A DNA stretch of 64,000 nucleotides from the NCBI GenBank assembly GCA_002281775.1, contig NCGY01000009.1:175687-239686 (forward strand), in the 5' to 3' direction. Positions 1-11,700 of the stretch are shown piece after piece; the stretch's first letter is position 1; every line of letters begins with the position of its first letter. A program made the position numbers and the translations under genes. The notes under the pieces are model-generated. The model worked only from the letters and a program-made list of their open reading frames with translations. It was not told where the DNA came from and made no database searches. The stretch is from Hydrogenophilales bacterium 16-64-46. GTDB lineage: Bacteria > Pseudomonadota > Gammaproteobacteria > Burkholderiales > Thiobacillaceae.

Positions 1-119
1 TCGAGGACGAAGACCTCGCCGAGTGGCGCGAGCGCATGGCCGAGATTCAGCAGCGGGAAGCGGAAAAAGCCGCCAAAGCGGCTGAAAAAGCCGAAAAGAA
101 AAGCAAGTCGACTAAATGA
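1..119 (+). CDS. C-terminal end of an unidentified protein (partial)
   Basis: The frame starting at base 3 is open from the window edge and ends at TGA 117-119, giving the last 38 residues of a protein. This tail is charged and rich in lysine, alanine and glutamate (it ends KKSKSTK), typical of a flexible or helical C-terminal extension. Nothing in it identifies the family. It lies on the same strand as clpS, with about 137 bases between them that contain a hairpin, so it is probably a separate transcription unit. Confidence 0.5.
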   Translation, partial: EDEDLAEWRERMAEIQQREAEKAAKAAEKAEKKSKSTK

Positions 120-126
120 TTGTCCC

Positions 127-148
127 GCCCACGGCGTCCGCCGTGGGC
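127..148 (+). terminator. Perfect inverted repeat after the upstream gene
   Basis: The arms GCCCACGGCG (127-136) and CGCCGTGGGC (139-148) are perfect complements with two bases between, so a stable hairpin with a four- to six-base loop is expected. It lies eight bases after the stop of the upstream gene. There is no T-run behind it, so it is either a weak intrinsic terminator or an RNA 3'-end stabiliser. Confidence 0.4.
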
Positions 149-256
149 ATTCCGGGCCGGATTTCGCCGCTGCCCGCCTTGGCCCCACTCCCAGCGGGCT
201 TGATAATTCCTCCGGTGCCCTCAAAATAAGGCCAGTAATTCAGGCTTATTCCGGCT

Positions 257-565
257 ATGGCAACCAAGCGAGAAAGCAATACCCTACTGGAACCGGTTGC
301 AACCCGGGCGAAACCGCCACCTCTGTACAAGGTGCTGTTGCTGAACGACGACTACACGCCGATGGAATTCGTCGTGCACGTCCTGAAAAAGTTTTTCGGC
401 ATCGACCAAGAACGGGCGACACAGATCATGCTCAAAGTGCATACTGAAGGTGTCGGGGTGTGTGGGGTGTACCCGCGCGACATCGCCCACACCAAGGTCG
501 AACAGGTGGTGGATTTCGCGCGGCAGCATCAGCATCCGCTGCAATGTACGATGGAGGAGAGTTAG
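257..565 (+). CDS. clpS: ClpS, adaptor for ClpAP protease
   Basis: ClpS binds N-degron substrates (proteins with bulky hydrophobic N-terminal residues) and delivers them to ClpAP in the cytoplasm. The 102-residue product has the usual family length: a disordered N-terminus, then the core beginning [16 protein letters not shown] (residues 24-39), whose Asn-Asp-Asp lies at the N-degron pocket, and a conserved KVHTEG around residue 60. It sits directly before clpA with no intergenic space (its TAG is followed at once by the clpA ATG), the standard clpSA arrangement, and the two are surely co-transcribed. No strong ribosome-binding site is visible before the ATG. Confidence 0.95.
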   Translation: MATKRESNTLLEPVATRAKPPPLYKVLLLNDDYTPMEFVVHVLKKFFGIDQERATQIMLKVHTEGVGVCGVYPRDIAHTKVEQVVDFARQHQHPLQCTMEES

Positions 566-2824
<2,259 letters not shown>

Positions 2825-2836
2825 ACGTGCCATTCA

Positions 2837-2854
2837 GCCAGTAGGCAAACTGGC
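2837..2854 (+). terminator. Small hairpin after clpA
   Basis: GCCAGT (2837-2842) and ACTGGC (2849-2854) can pair around a six-base loop, 12 bases after the clpA stop. The following bases (CGTTATCCCC) are not a U-tract, so this is at best a weak terminator. Confidence 0.22.
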
Positions 2855-2928
2855 CGTTATCCCCTGATAAGCGTGCGGCCGCCCGGTGGGTGGTCGTACG
2901 TTCGTCATGAACGATAGGGGACATCATC

Positions 2929-3534
2929 ATGCAGCATCGACTGAAGCAGGCCGCGCTCGTGGCCTTGATTGCACTCTCGCCCACCCTGGCTGCGGCGGCC
3001 GAGCCGGCTCCGCTGTCCGGCGACGACCTGGCCAGCATCGGCGAGCGCATCCGCCAGACCGGTGAAAAACTGCGCGCCGACCTGAAGGAAGCGCGCGCCA
3101 GGCTGGAAGCGCAAAAGGCCCGCGAGGCCGAAGCCCGCAAGCGGGAACTGGAAGAACAGCGTGCCCACGCCGAAGCCCAGCAGCGCGAGGCGGAAGCCGC
3201 CCGTGAAGCCAAGACCGCCCGGGCCGAGCAGCTGGCCTTGCGGCAGAAGCAGCTGGAAGCCGCAAGGCAGGAGCGCGAACGCGAAGTAGCCCTGACCGCC
3301 CAGGCGGAACGCGAGGAACAGGCGGCGCGGGCCCGTGCCGCGGCTGCGCTGGCCGCAATCCGGAATTCTGATGAAATCAGTGCATTTGACGAGGACGACC
3401 CGGCGGTCGCGGTAGCCGAGGTGGCGAGCCCGAAACCGGTCGGCGCGGGCGCGCCTCCGTCGGGCACGGCGCGTGCACTGGAAGACGCACGCCGTCAGAC
3501 CGGCGTCCGTGCCTTTGCCGACGGCGTACGCTGA
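2929..3534 (+). CDS. Secreted coiled-coil protein of unknown function
   Basis: This 201-residue protein is not recognised as a named family. It starts with a clear Sec signal peptide (MQHRLKQAALVALIAL..TLAAAA, predicted cleavage near residue 23). Residues 35-150 are almost wholly Glu, Ala, Arg, Lys and Gln in heptad-like order, a long coiled coil. The last 50 residues are a loose, Pro/Gly-containing tail. The start has a good ribosome-binding site (AGGGGA about 10 bases before the ATG). Such proteins often resemble TolA-type or peptidoglycan-hydrolase-activator coiled coils, but no functional domain is present here. Antisense frames in this stretch are artefacts of the composition. Confidence 0.7.
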   Translation: MQHRLKQAALVALIALSPTLAAAAEPAPLSGDDLASIGERIRQTGEKLRADLKEARARLEAQKAREAEARKRELEEQRAHAEAQQREAEAAREAKTARAEQLALRQKQLEAARQEREREVALTAQAEREEQAARARAAAALAAIRNSDEISAFDEDDPAVAVAEVASPKPVGAGAPPSGTARALEDARRQTGVRAFADGVR

Positions 3535-3580
3535 TCCGGCAACCGCCCCGCGAGTCGTCGACTGACGGGGCGGCAGGCAA

Positions 3581-3608
3581 TAAAAAAGCGGCGCCACCGA
3601 GCGCCGCT
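3581..3608 (-). terminator. Terminator-like hairpin with U-tract on the minus strand
   Basis: AGCGGCGC (3587-3594) and GCGCCGCT (3601-3608) pair perfectly around a six-base loop. The A-run at 3582-3587 becomes a six-U tail when read on the minus strand, a textbook intrinsic terminator in that direction. On the plus strand it follows the coiled-coil gene but lacks a T-run. A second hairpin (CCGCCCCG 3543-3550 with CGGGGCGG 3566-3573) lies just upstream. Confidence 0.5.
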
Positions 3609-3917
3609 GAAACCCGGTGTGGCAGGAGGAGGAGCGCCTGGGGTCAAACCCCGTACCGGGACTGTCTACAAGGGAAACCTACCTGGCCCGTCCGGCCCGC
3701 CGAGGCCGGCATGAATCAGGTATTGAATCAAATTACGACGCTGCCGGAAAAATCTTGAGTCCCGCACGCCTGATACAAGCGTACTGCTTCTGGCGGGGTT
3801 TCGCCGCAACAAAAACGTCCCGGTAAACGTGGCACAATCGTGCCAGGCGGTCGTGTTGCCGTTGCCTGGAACGCAATTTGCCTGTGATCCCGAACCTTGA
3901 CCTGACTCTCTAGCAAC
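3609..3917. other. Non-coding stretch upstream of manC
   Basis: No convincing gene was found here. The stretch holds a short GGGGT/ACCCC hairpin around 3640-3652, a motif style seen beside RAYT-type elements, and a perfect inverted repeat next to manC. A short plus-strand frame (3617-3826) has no recognisable features and is not called. Confidence 0.4.
3830..3845. promoter_or_regulatory. Inverted repeat upstream of manC
   Basis: TGGCAC-aatc-GTGCCA is a perfect 6-4-6 dyad about 70 bases before the manC start, suitable as a binding site for a dimeric regulator. It resembles the -24 half of a sigma54 promoter, but the GG-GC spacing is one base too short, so an operator or small hairpin is more likely. 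Confidence 0.3.
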
Positions 3918-5339
3918 ATGACCTCGATCCATCCCGTGATTCTCTCCGGCGGCTCCGGTACCCGCCTCTGGCCCCTGTCCCGCGCGGCGCTGCCGAAGCA
4001 GCTTCTGCCCCTGGCCAGCGACCGCAGCCTGTTGCAGGATACCGTCGACCGCCTGACGACGATGCCGGAAATTGCCGCGCCGCTGATGGTGGCGAACGTC
4101 GAGCACCGTTTCATGATCGCCGAGCAGATGCGCGAAATCGGCGTTGAGCCACGCGCCATCGTCTTGGAACCGGTCGGGCGCAACACCGCCCCGGCGATTG
4201 CCGTCGCGGCGCTGTTGCTGAGCCGTGACGATCCCGACGCCCTGATGCTGGTGCTGCCGGCCGACCATCTCATCGGCGACATCGCGGCCTTCCACGAGGC
4301 CATCCGCGTGGCCGCCGAGGCCGCGAAGAACGGCCATCTGACCACCTTCGGCATCGTCGCCGCCACCGCGGAAACCGGTTACGGCTATATCCGGCAAGGC
4401 TCGCCCCTGGGCGACACGCCTGGCGCGAGCCGGGTCGCGGCCTTCGTCGAAAAACCCGATCTCGCCACCGCTCAGGCCTACGTCGCCGCCGGCGACTACT
4501 ACTGGAACAGCGGCATGTTCCTGTTCCGTGCATCGGATTTCCTCACCGAGCTCGGCAAGCTGCGTCCCGACATCCTAGACGCCAGCCGGGCGGCACTCGA
4601 CGTCGCCAAAAACGACCTCGACTTCGTACGCCTCGACCCGGCCGCCTTCGAGGCCTGCCCCTCGGAATCGATCGACTACGCCGTGATGGAGAAGACCGGC
4701 TGCGCCGCCGTGGTGCCGGCCGACATCGCCTGGAACGACATTGGGGCCTGGTCGGCCCTGTGGGAAGTGGCGCAGAAAGATGCGTCCGGCAACGCCACGC
4801 GTGGCGACGTCATGCTGGAAAACGCCCGCAACAACTTCGTGCGCGCCGAAACCCGCATGGTCGCCGCGCTCGGCGTGGACAACCTTGTCATCGTCGAAAC
4901 TGCCGACGTGGTGCTGGTGGCGAACAAGGACCAGGTGCAGGACGTGAAAAAGCTCGTCGACCGCCTGAAAGCTGAAAAGCGCTGCGAGCATCTGATCCAC
5001 AAGCAGGTCTACCGGCCCTGGGGCTGGTATGAAGGTATCGACGACGGCGAACGCTTCCAGGTCAAGCGCATCATGGTCAAACCGGGCGAAAAGCTCAGCC
5101 TGCAGATGCACCATCACCGCGCCGAACACTGGATCGTCGTCTCCGGCACGGCACGCGTCACCTGCGGCGAAGAGATCCTGCTGCTGACCGAAAACCAGTC
5201 GACCTATATTCCGCTCGGCACCTCGCACCGCCTGGAAAACCCCGGCAAGATCGATCTGCACATGATCGAAGTGCAGTCGGGGTCGTACCTGGGCGAGGAT
5301 GACATCGTGCGTTTCGAGGATATTTATCAGCGCAGCTGA
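3918..5339 (+). CDS. manC: ManC, mannose-1-phosphate guanylyltransferase / mannose-6-phosphate isomerase
   Basis: This bifunctional enzyme makes GDP-mannose from mannose-1-phosphate and GTP and interconverts fructose-6-phosphate and mannose-6-phosphate, feeding exopolysaccharide or LPS synthesis. The 473-residue length is typical. The nucleotidyltransferase signature GGSGTRLWPLSRA lies at residues 11-23, FVEKP is present mid-domain, and the C-terminal cupin (type II phosphomannose isomerase) has the metal-binding QMHHHRAEHW near residue 400. It stands alone, with no sugar genes around it. Its last 220 coding bases and about 75 bases of 3' flank recur at 13512-13806. Confidence 0.94.
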   Translation: MTSIHPVILSGGSGTRLWPLSRAALPKQLLPLASDRSLLQDTVDRLTTMPEIAAPLMVANVEHRFMIAEQMREIGVEPRAIVLEPVGRNTAPAIAVAALLLSRDDPDALMLVLPADHLIGDIAAFHEAIRVAAEAAKNGHLTTFGIVAATAETGYGYIRQGSPLGDTPGASRVAAFVEKPDLATAQAYVAAGDYYWNSGMFLFRASDFLTELGKLRPDILDASRAALDVAKNDLDFVRLDPAAFEACPSESIDYAVMEKTGCAAVVPADIAWNDIGAWSALWEVAQKDASGNATRGDVMLENARNNFVRAETRMVAALGVDNLVIVETADVVLVANKDQVQDVKKLVDRLKAEKRCEHLIHKQVYRPWGWYEGIDDGERFQVKRIMVKPGEKLSLQMHHHRAEHWIVVSGTARVTCGEEILLLTENQSTYIPLGTSHRLENPGKIDLHMIEVQSGSYLGEDDIVRFEDIYQRS

Positions 5340-5416
5340 GGATAGGGGCCAGGATTCAGGGGGCAGGGGGGTGCGGCTGCGCCGCGTTTCAAGAATTCAT
5401 GGGACGCGGCACAGCC
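5117..5416 (+). repeat. Left copy of a ~300-bp direct repeat (manC 3' end)
   Basis: This block runs from within the ManC cupin domain to 77 bases past the stop and matches 13512-13806 in the same orientation. By eye there are about 14 differences in the 223 coding bases, and only one changes an amino acid (Glu to Ala in CGEEILL). The two copies bracket the RHS insert. Confidence 0.9.
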
Positions 5417-5640
5417 AGACCACACCAGCGATCATAAAAATTTCACGCGCCGCAGATTGACAATCCAAAAACTGCGGGCGTAGAGTCTGCCCACAAGAAT
5501 TGCACACGGATGCGATTCGCGCCGACACAAAAATACCAACCCGGCTGTCCCCTCGCAAAAAACGAGGGCAAGCGGAGAACAACACAGTAGTCAAACCATC
5601 GTCTCCGGGGAGAAGACGCATGAACTACGCTGTTGCCGTC
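5417..5640. other. Non-coding stretch between manC and the repeat tract
   Basis: No gene is supported. It includes a CCCTCG...CGAGGG hairpin (around 5551-5570) and, near its end, an ATG at 5620 with a strong ribosome-binding site (GGGGAGAAG, 5607-5615). The frame from that ATG runs straight into the heptanucleotide tract and stops at 5832, out of phase with the RHS gene. Confidence 0.4.
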
Positions 5641-5710
5641 TCACGTCTCACGTCTCACGTCTCACGTCTCACGTCTCACGTCTCACGTCTCACGTCTCAC
5701 GTCTCACGTC
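5641..5710 (+). repeat. Ten tandem copies of a 7-bp unit (TCACGTC)
   Basis: TCACGTC is repeated ten times without interruption, ending only 7 bases before the first possible ATG of the RHS gene (5718) and 28 before the better GTG start (5739). Because 7 is not a multiple of 3, each gain or loss of a unit shifts any reading frame crossing it; no frame through the unit contains a stop. This is the structure of a contingency (slipped-strand) locus. Confidence 0.97.
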
Positions 5711-5738
5711 TCGGGGAATGCCTGTGCGGGAGAGCGGC

Positions 5739-8700
5739 GTGCGTAAGCTCGCTGTTTTCCTGCTTGCCTGCGCAGCCGCGAACCTCCATGCCGCCACGGT
5801 CCCCGGTGCCATTCCCGGCAACTTCGGTGTAAGCGAAACCGGTGCCGCCACCTACAGCATTCCCCTCGCGGTGCCGCCAGGCACCGCAGGCATGGAACCC
5901 AGGCTCTCGCTGAACTATTCCAGCCAGAGCGGAAACGGTATCGCCGGCGTCGGCTGGTCGCTGGGCGGGCTCACAGCCATCACCCGCTGCGCGCAAACCA
6001 TCGTCCACGACGGCCAGACACGCGGCGTGCAGCTCGACGCCAACGACCGCTTCTGCCTCGACGGCCAGCGCCTGGTCCTGACCACCGGTTCCAGCTACGG
6101 CGCGGTAGACGCCGAATACCGCACCGAAATCGAATCCTTCAGCAAAATCGTGTCTGTCGGCGGCAGCGCGGGCGATCCGCAATACTTCAAAGCCTGGACC
6201 AAGGCCGGGCAGATCGTCGAATTCGGCAACACCGAAGACGCGCGCGTCGAAGCCCAGGGCAAGACCCTGGCCGCCAGCTGGGCCGTCAACAAGATCAGCG
6301 ACACCCTCGGCAACACCATCGTCTTCACCTATACGGAAGACAACCCCAACGGCGAACACCGTATCGCGCGCATCGATTACACCGGTAACGAAACGGTAGG
6401 CGTCTCGCCCCACAACGCGGTGGAATTCGAATACGAAACGCGGCCCGACCCAAGCTCAGGATTCCTCGCCGGCTCCTTGAGCAGCCAGACCCAGCGGCTG
6501 GTGCGCGTGCAGACTCTTGCGCAGGGGGCTGCGGTCATGGATTACCTGCTGGCTTACGAAACAGGCACCACCACCGGCCGATCCCGGCTGACGAGCCTGA
6601 CCCAATGCGCGGCCAATGGCGATTGCCTGAATCCGACGACGTTTGCGTGGCAGGAGGGGGAAGTCGGCCTGGATTCCACTGTAAGCACGGGGATATCCAG
6701 CGAAAATTTTCAATACACCCATGCGATGGATGTAAATGGTGACGGAATTACAGACTTGATTTATCCCAATGGGGATAGTTGGAAAGTTCGCTTTGGCGGT
6801 GCGGCAGGACTAGGCGATGAAATGAATACGATGGTTTCCAGTGCGGGTTACGAGTATGCCCGTCCCCTAGACTATGACGCAGATGGTCGCGGCGACTTGC
6901 TGGTACCGTACGCAAACGGCCATTGGCATTTAATGCGTGGAACAGGTGATTGGGTGTTCCCTTTCGATATCCCGGTAGACACAGGGATCAGCGATGCCGG
7001 CAAGGCGTATTACCCCCAAGTTCTGGACTTGAACGGTGACGGCATACCAGACTTGGCGCAAGTGATTTCTGAAAAATGGCACTATACCCTTGGGACGGGG
7101 CTGAGGTTTGCGGCGCAAGTGATCAACACCAATTTCAATGCAATAAATTATGTGGACTATGGACGGGTAGGGGAATTTGATGGTGATGGACTGCGTGATC
7201 TGTTCATACCGGGTTTTGAACGGCACATAGCAAGCCTCTATAACGAGCCGGGTTTGTGGCAGGCGAACGATTGGCACGTTCTAGACACCCAAAACTCGGG
7301 GGCTGCATTGAAGCTGGTTGATGCAGATACCAACAGGCCGCAAATCATTCCAGGGATACATTATTCGACGCCAGGGCTGGCTTGGTGGAGCATCCGCAAG
7401 AATGGACACGTGACTGACTTCTCGGGAGATGGGTTGTCTGATTTGCTCACCATTCAAAGCCAATATCAAGGAAATTCTAGCGGTGATTATTACTATAATG
7501 GATACGTCTATACGCCCTACTGGCTGGCATGCATAAACAAAGGTGGTGAATTTGATGATGCGGGTTGTGTTTATTTATTCCCTTGGAGTGCGGAACAGAT
7601 ATTACTGCCGGTAGACCTCAATGCTGACGGTATTCCTGACCACAAGGTCATGGATTACACGAACAACTGGTCGATTGATGTTTTCTCGACAGGTAATGCT
7701 TCGCCGGCATCGCTGGCCGTTAAGTATGGCGACCCTGCGAATGCAACCGAGCAGGGTTACAAGGACAATCCACTGGTCGGAGATTTCAACGGGGACGGGC
7801 TTCAGGATTTGATGTTGTCTGATGGGAATGTATGGAACTATCGTGGGCATAAGGGTGCCGTCCCCGACCTCCTCCTAACCCTCACCGACGGCCACGGTGC
7901 TGCCCGCAGCATCAGCTACAAACCCCTCACCGACCCTGCCGTCTACACCAAGGGCAGCGGAGCTGCGTACCCGGAACAGGATCTCCAGGCGGCGCTGTAC
8001 GTCGTCAGCGAAACCGCCGCCGACGACGGTGTGGGCGGGCAGTTCCGCAATGCCTATCGTTACGAAGGCGCGCGCACCCATCTCACCGGGCGCGGCTTCC
8101 TCGGTTTCCGGGTGCTGGAGCAAACCGACCTGCAAACCGGCCTCGTCACCCGCAGCGAATACAGCCAGACCTTCCCCCACATCGGCCAGCCGCTGCTCGT
8201 CACCCGCACCAGCGCCGGCGGCGTTGAACTTGCCCGCGCCGAGAACACCCTCGACAGCAAGCTGCTCAATGACGGCAAGACGCATTTCTCCTTCGTCGCC
8301 TACAGCAAGGAACAGGGCAAGGACCTGAACGGTGCCGAACTACCTTCGACCGAAACCTGGAACACCTACGGCGACGACTGGGGCAATCTCACCCAGGTCA
8401 TCAGCCAGACCTCGGACGGCTTCCGCACGCAGACCGACAATACCTACGCTAACGACGAATCGAAATGGCACCTTGGCCGCCTCACCCGCGCCAGCGTGGC
8501 CCACACCGCCAACGGCCAGACGCTCACCCGCGTGTCGGCCTTCGAGTACCACCCCGACACCGGCCTGTTGACCCGCGAGATCGTCGAGCCCGACCAGCCG
8601 CAGCTCCGGCTCGACACCGCTTATGTCCACGACGCCTTCGGCAACCGCAAGACCGTCACCGTCAGTTCCCCCGCCACAGGTACCGCAGCCATCACGGCGC

Positions 8701-11700
8701 GCACCACCACGACCACCTACGACGCCAATGGCCAGTTTCCCGTGGGGCTTGCCAACGCGCTCGCCCACACGGAAAGCAAAAGCTTCGACCCCCGCTTGGG
8801 CAACGTCGTCAGCCTCACCGGCCCCAACAATCTCACCACCACCTGGCAGGTCGACGGCTTTGGCCGTAAAACCCGCGAAACCCGCGCCGATGGCACCTAC
8901 AGCGTATGGGCCTATGCCTTCTGCGATACCTCCTGCCCTGACCAGGGAGCCTATCGCGTCCTCACCGAACATTTCGCCAGCGACAACACCCAGGCCGCGC
9001 CTTCCAGCATTGCCTTCTACGACCGGCTGAACCGCGAAGCGCGCAGTGCCGTCCAGGGCTTCGACGGCCGCTGGATCTACACCGACACCGTCCGCGACGG
9101 TCGCGGCAACATCGACAAGCTTAGCCGGCCCTTTTACGGCGGCGACCCCGTCTACTGGATAGACCGGGATTACGACGAGCTCAACCGCCTGATCAAAGTC
9201 GTCGAACCCGACGACCCCGCCAAGGCTGCCCTGACCGTCAGCTACAACGGGCTGACGATCTCGCGCACCAACCGCAAAGGACAGACCGGGAGCGAAACCC
9301 TCGACAGCCAGGGGCGCAAGCTCAGCGTCACCGACGCCCTGGGCAACGTCACCACCTATGGATACGACCCCACCGGCAACCTCATCCGCACCACCGACCC
9401 CGCAGGCAACAGCATCGTCAACGTCTACGACATCCGCGGCCGCAAAACCCAGACCACCGACCCCGACTTGGGATTGTGGAAATACGACTACAACGCCCTG
9501 GGCGAACAGGTGAAACAGACCGACGCCAAGAACCAGACCACCACCTTCGAATACGACCTCCTGGGCCGACTCAAAAAGCGCACCGAACCCGGGCTGACCA
9601 GCACCTGGGTCTGGGACACCGCTGCCAACGGCAAAGGCAAGCTCAAGCGCGCCAGCACCAACAAAGGCTACACCCGCACCCACTTCTACGACAGCGTGGG
9701 CCGTCCCAGCCGCACCGACACCGACACCGGCGAAGGCTTCATCCTCACCGTCACGCAAAGCTATGACACCGCCGGCCGGGTACGCGACGTGATCTACCCC
9801 AACAGCCTTGGCATCCGCACCGTCTACAACGCCTATGGCCATGCCAGCGAAGTGCGCAACGCCGCCAACGACGCCCTCTACTGGCAACTCGACGCCATCG
9901 ACGCCGAAGGCCACATCGTCCAGGAGACCGCCGGCAACGGCATCGTCAGCCAACACACCTACCGCCCGGAAAACGGCCGCCTCACCGTCCGGCAGGCCGC
10001 CCTGGGCAGCACCCCCGTGCAAGCCCTGAGCTACCTCTACGACACCCTCGGCAACGTCCTCGTGCGCAGCGACGACCTCGATGCCGTCACCGACAACAAC
10101 CGATACGACAAGCTCAACCGCCTCATCGAACACGCCGCCACCGTCGGCGGCGTGCGTACCGTCAGCACCGTCACCTACGACGCCTTGGGCAACCTCACCA
10201 GCAAAACCGGCGTCGGCAACTACAGCTACGGCGACCCCGCCCACAAACACGCCGTCACTGCGGCCGGCAGCAACAGCTACAGCTACGACGCCAACGGCAA
10301 CCTCACCGCCGGCGGCGGGCGGACGCTCAGCTGGACCGCCTGGAACATGCCCGCCAGCCTCACCCAGGGCAGCGTGACCAGCACCTGGACCTACACCGCC
10401 GAACACGAGCGCTACAAACTCACCACCGGCGGTCGCACCACCTGGTACTTGAACCCCGGCGTCCACCAGGGCGGGCACTACGAACGCACTCGCTACACCA
10501 GCGGCACCGTCGAACACCGCGTCACCCTTTACGGCGGCGGTGCCCCCATCGGCGAAGTCCTGAGCTTTGAAGATGGCAGCCCCGACCAGACGCGGTACTA
10601 CCACGGCGACGCCCAGGGCAGCATCAGCGTCGTCACCGATGAAGCCGGGGAAATCCTCACAAAATTCCGCTACGACCCCTGGGGCAAACAGACCCGGGTC
10701 TCCGGCAGCAACACCGGCATCGACCAGACAAGACAAGGCCACACCGGCCATGAAATGCTCGACGGCGGGCTCACCCACATGAACGGGCGGCTGTACGACC
10801 CGGCCATCGCGAGATTTGTCAGCGCCGATCCCATCGTGCAGGCCCCTTACAACCTGCAGAGTCTGAATCGGTACAGTTATGCATGGAACAACCCGCTGGG
10901 ATATACCGACCCTTCCGGCTATTTCCTGTGTTTCTTTGGGTGCGAGGTCAGCCCCAGTGTGGGTCGTGCCCTGTTCACGCTCGGCGGCATTGCGTTCGGT
11001 GCCATCCTTGGCCCCGCCGGCCCCATCTTTGCCGGCAGCACATCCTGGGCCACCACCCTTGTCAGTGGTGCCCTGGCCGGCGGCGTGGGCAGCTTCATCG
11101 CCACCGGCAACGCGCAGGCGGCATGGCAGGGTGCATTGAGCGGCGGACTGTTTGCCGGGGCGGGGTTGCTGGGCACTGAATTAGGAGGCAGCTTTGCAGC
11201 CAATAACGGCGTGGGCCGTGCCCTGCTGCACGCAGCCGCAGGCTGCATCTCGGCGAGCGCGGGCGGCGGCAGTTGCGGGAGCGGGGCGCTGACGGCGGGG
11301 TTTACGAAGTTTGCCTCGGCCTATATCCAGATCGGTGAAGGTTCGCTCGGACGGCTGGTCACATACGCGGTGATCGGCGGCACGGCGGCGGAGATCGGCG
11401 GCGGGAAGTTCGCCAATGGGGCGTTTACGGGGGCGTTTCAGTATTTGGTCAACGAGAAAGTTAGCAAATCAATGCAGAAAAGCGCCTCATCTAATAACAA
11501 CAAGTCTGGCGTATTAGATCGCGTTATCCGATGGATTGATAAGAACGTTGTATATGACGTTGGTGTGCGAGGAGGGGTGGGTGTTGGCGGTGAATACTCC
11601 TTAAGTGCTAGCGCCGAACAGCTTGGAAGAAAAGCATTTGATGTGAATATTGGGGGCGGAGAAGCCATCGGAGCCACCGTTGGTGCTATCGCCATAGTTC

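Noticed and set aside
3617..3826. 69-codon plus-strand frame upstream of manC
   Set aside because: No motif, no ribosome-binding site, and it runs through hairpin-forming non-coding sequence.
3830..3845. Sigma54 promoter before manC
   Set aside because: TGGCAC is present, but the GG-to-GC spacing is nine instead of ten bases and the -12 element is poor; it is better described as a dyad.
5417..5640. Cyclic di-GMP or other riboswitch before the RHS gene
   Set aside because: The conserved sequence blocks of GEMM-type riboswitches could not be found; only small hairpins are present.
5641..5710. Tandem repeat considered as a CRISPR array
   Set aside because: The units are 7 bases with no spacers; it is a simple satellite tract.
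8340..10778. 812-residue minus-strand open frame opposite the RHS gene
   Set aside because: Gly/Val/Ala/Asp-rich without domains; a by-product of GC-rich YD-repeat codons on the other strand, where the RHS family is certain.
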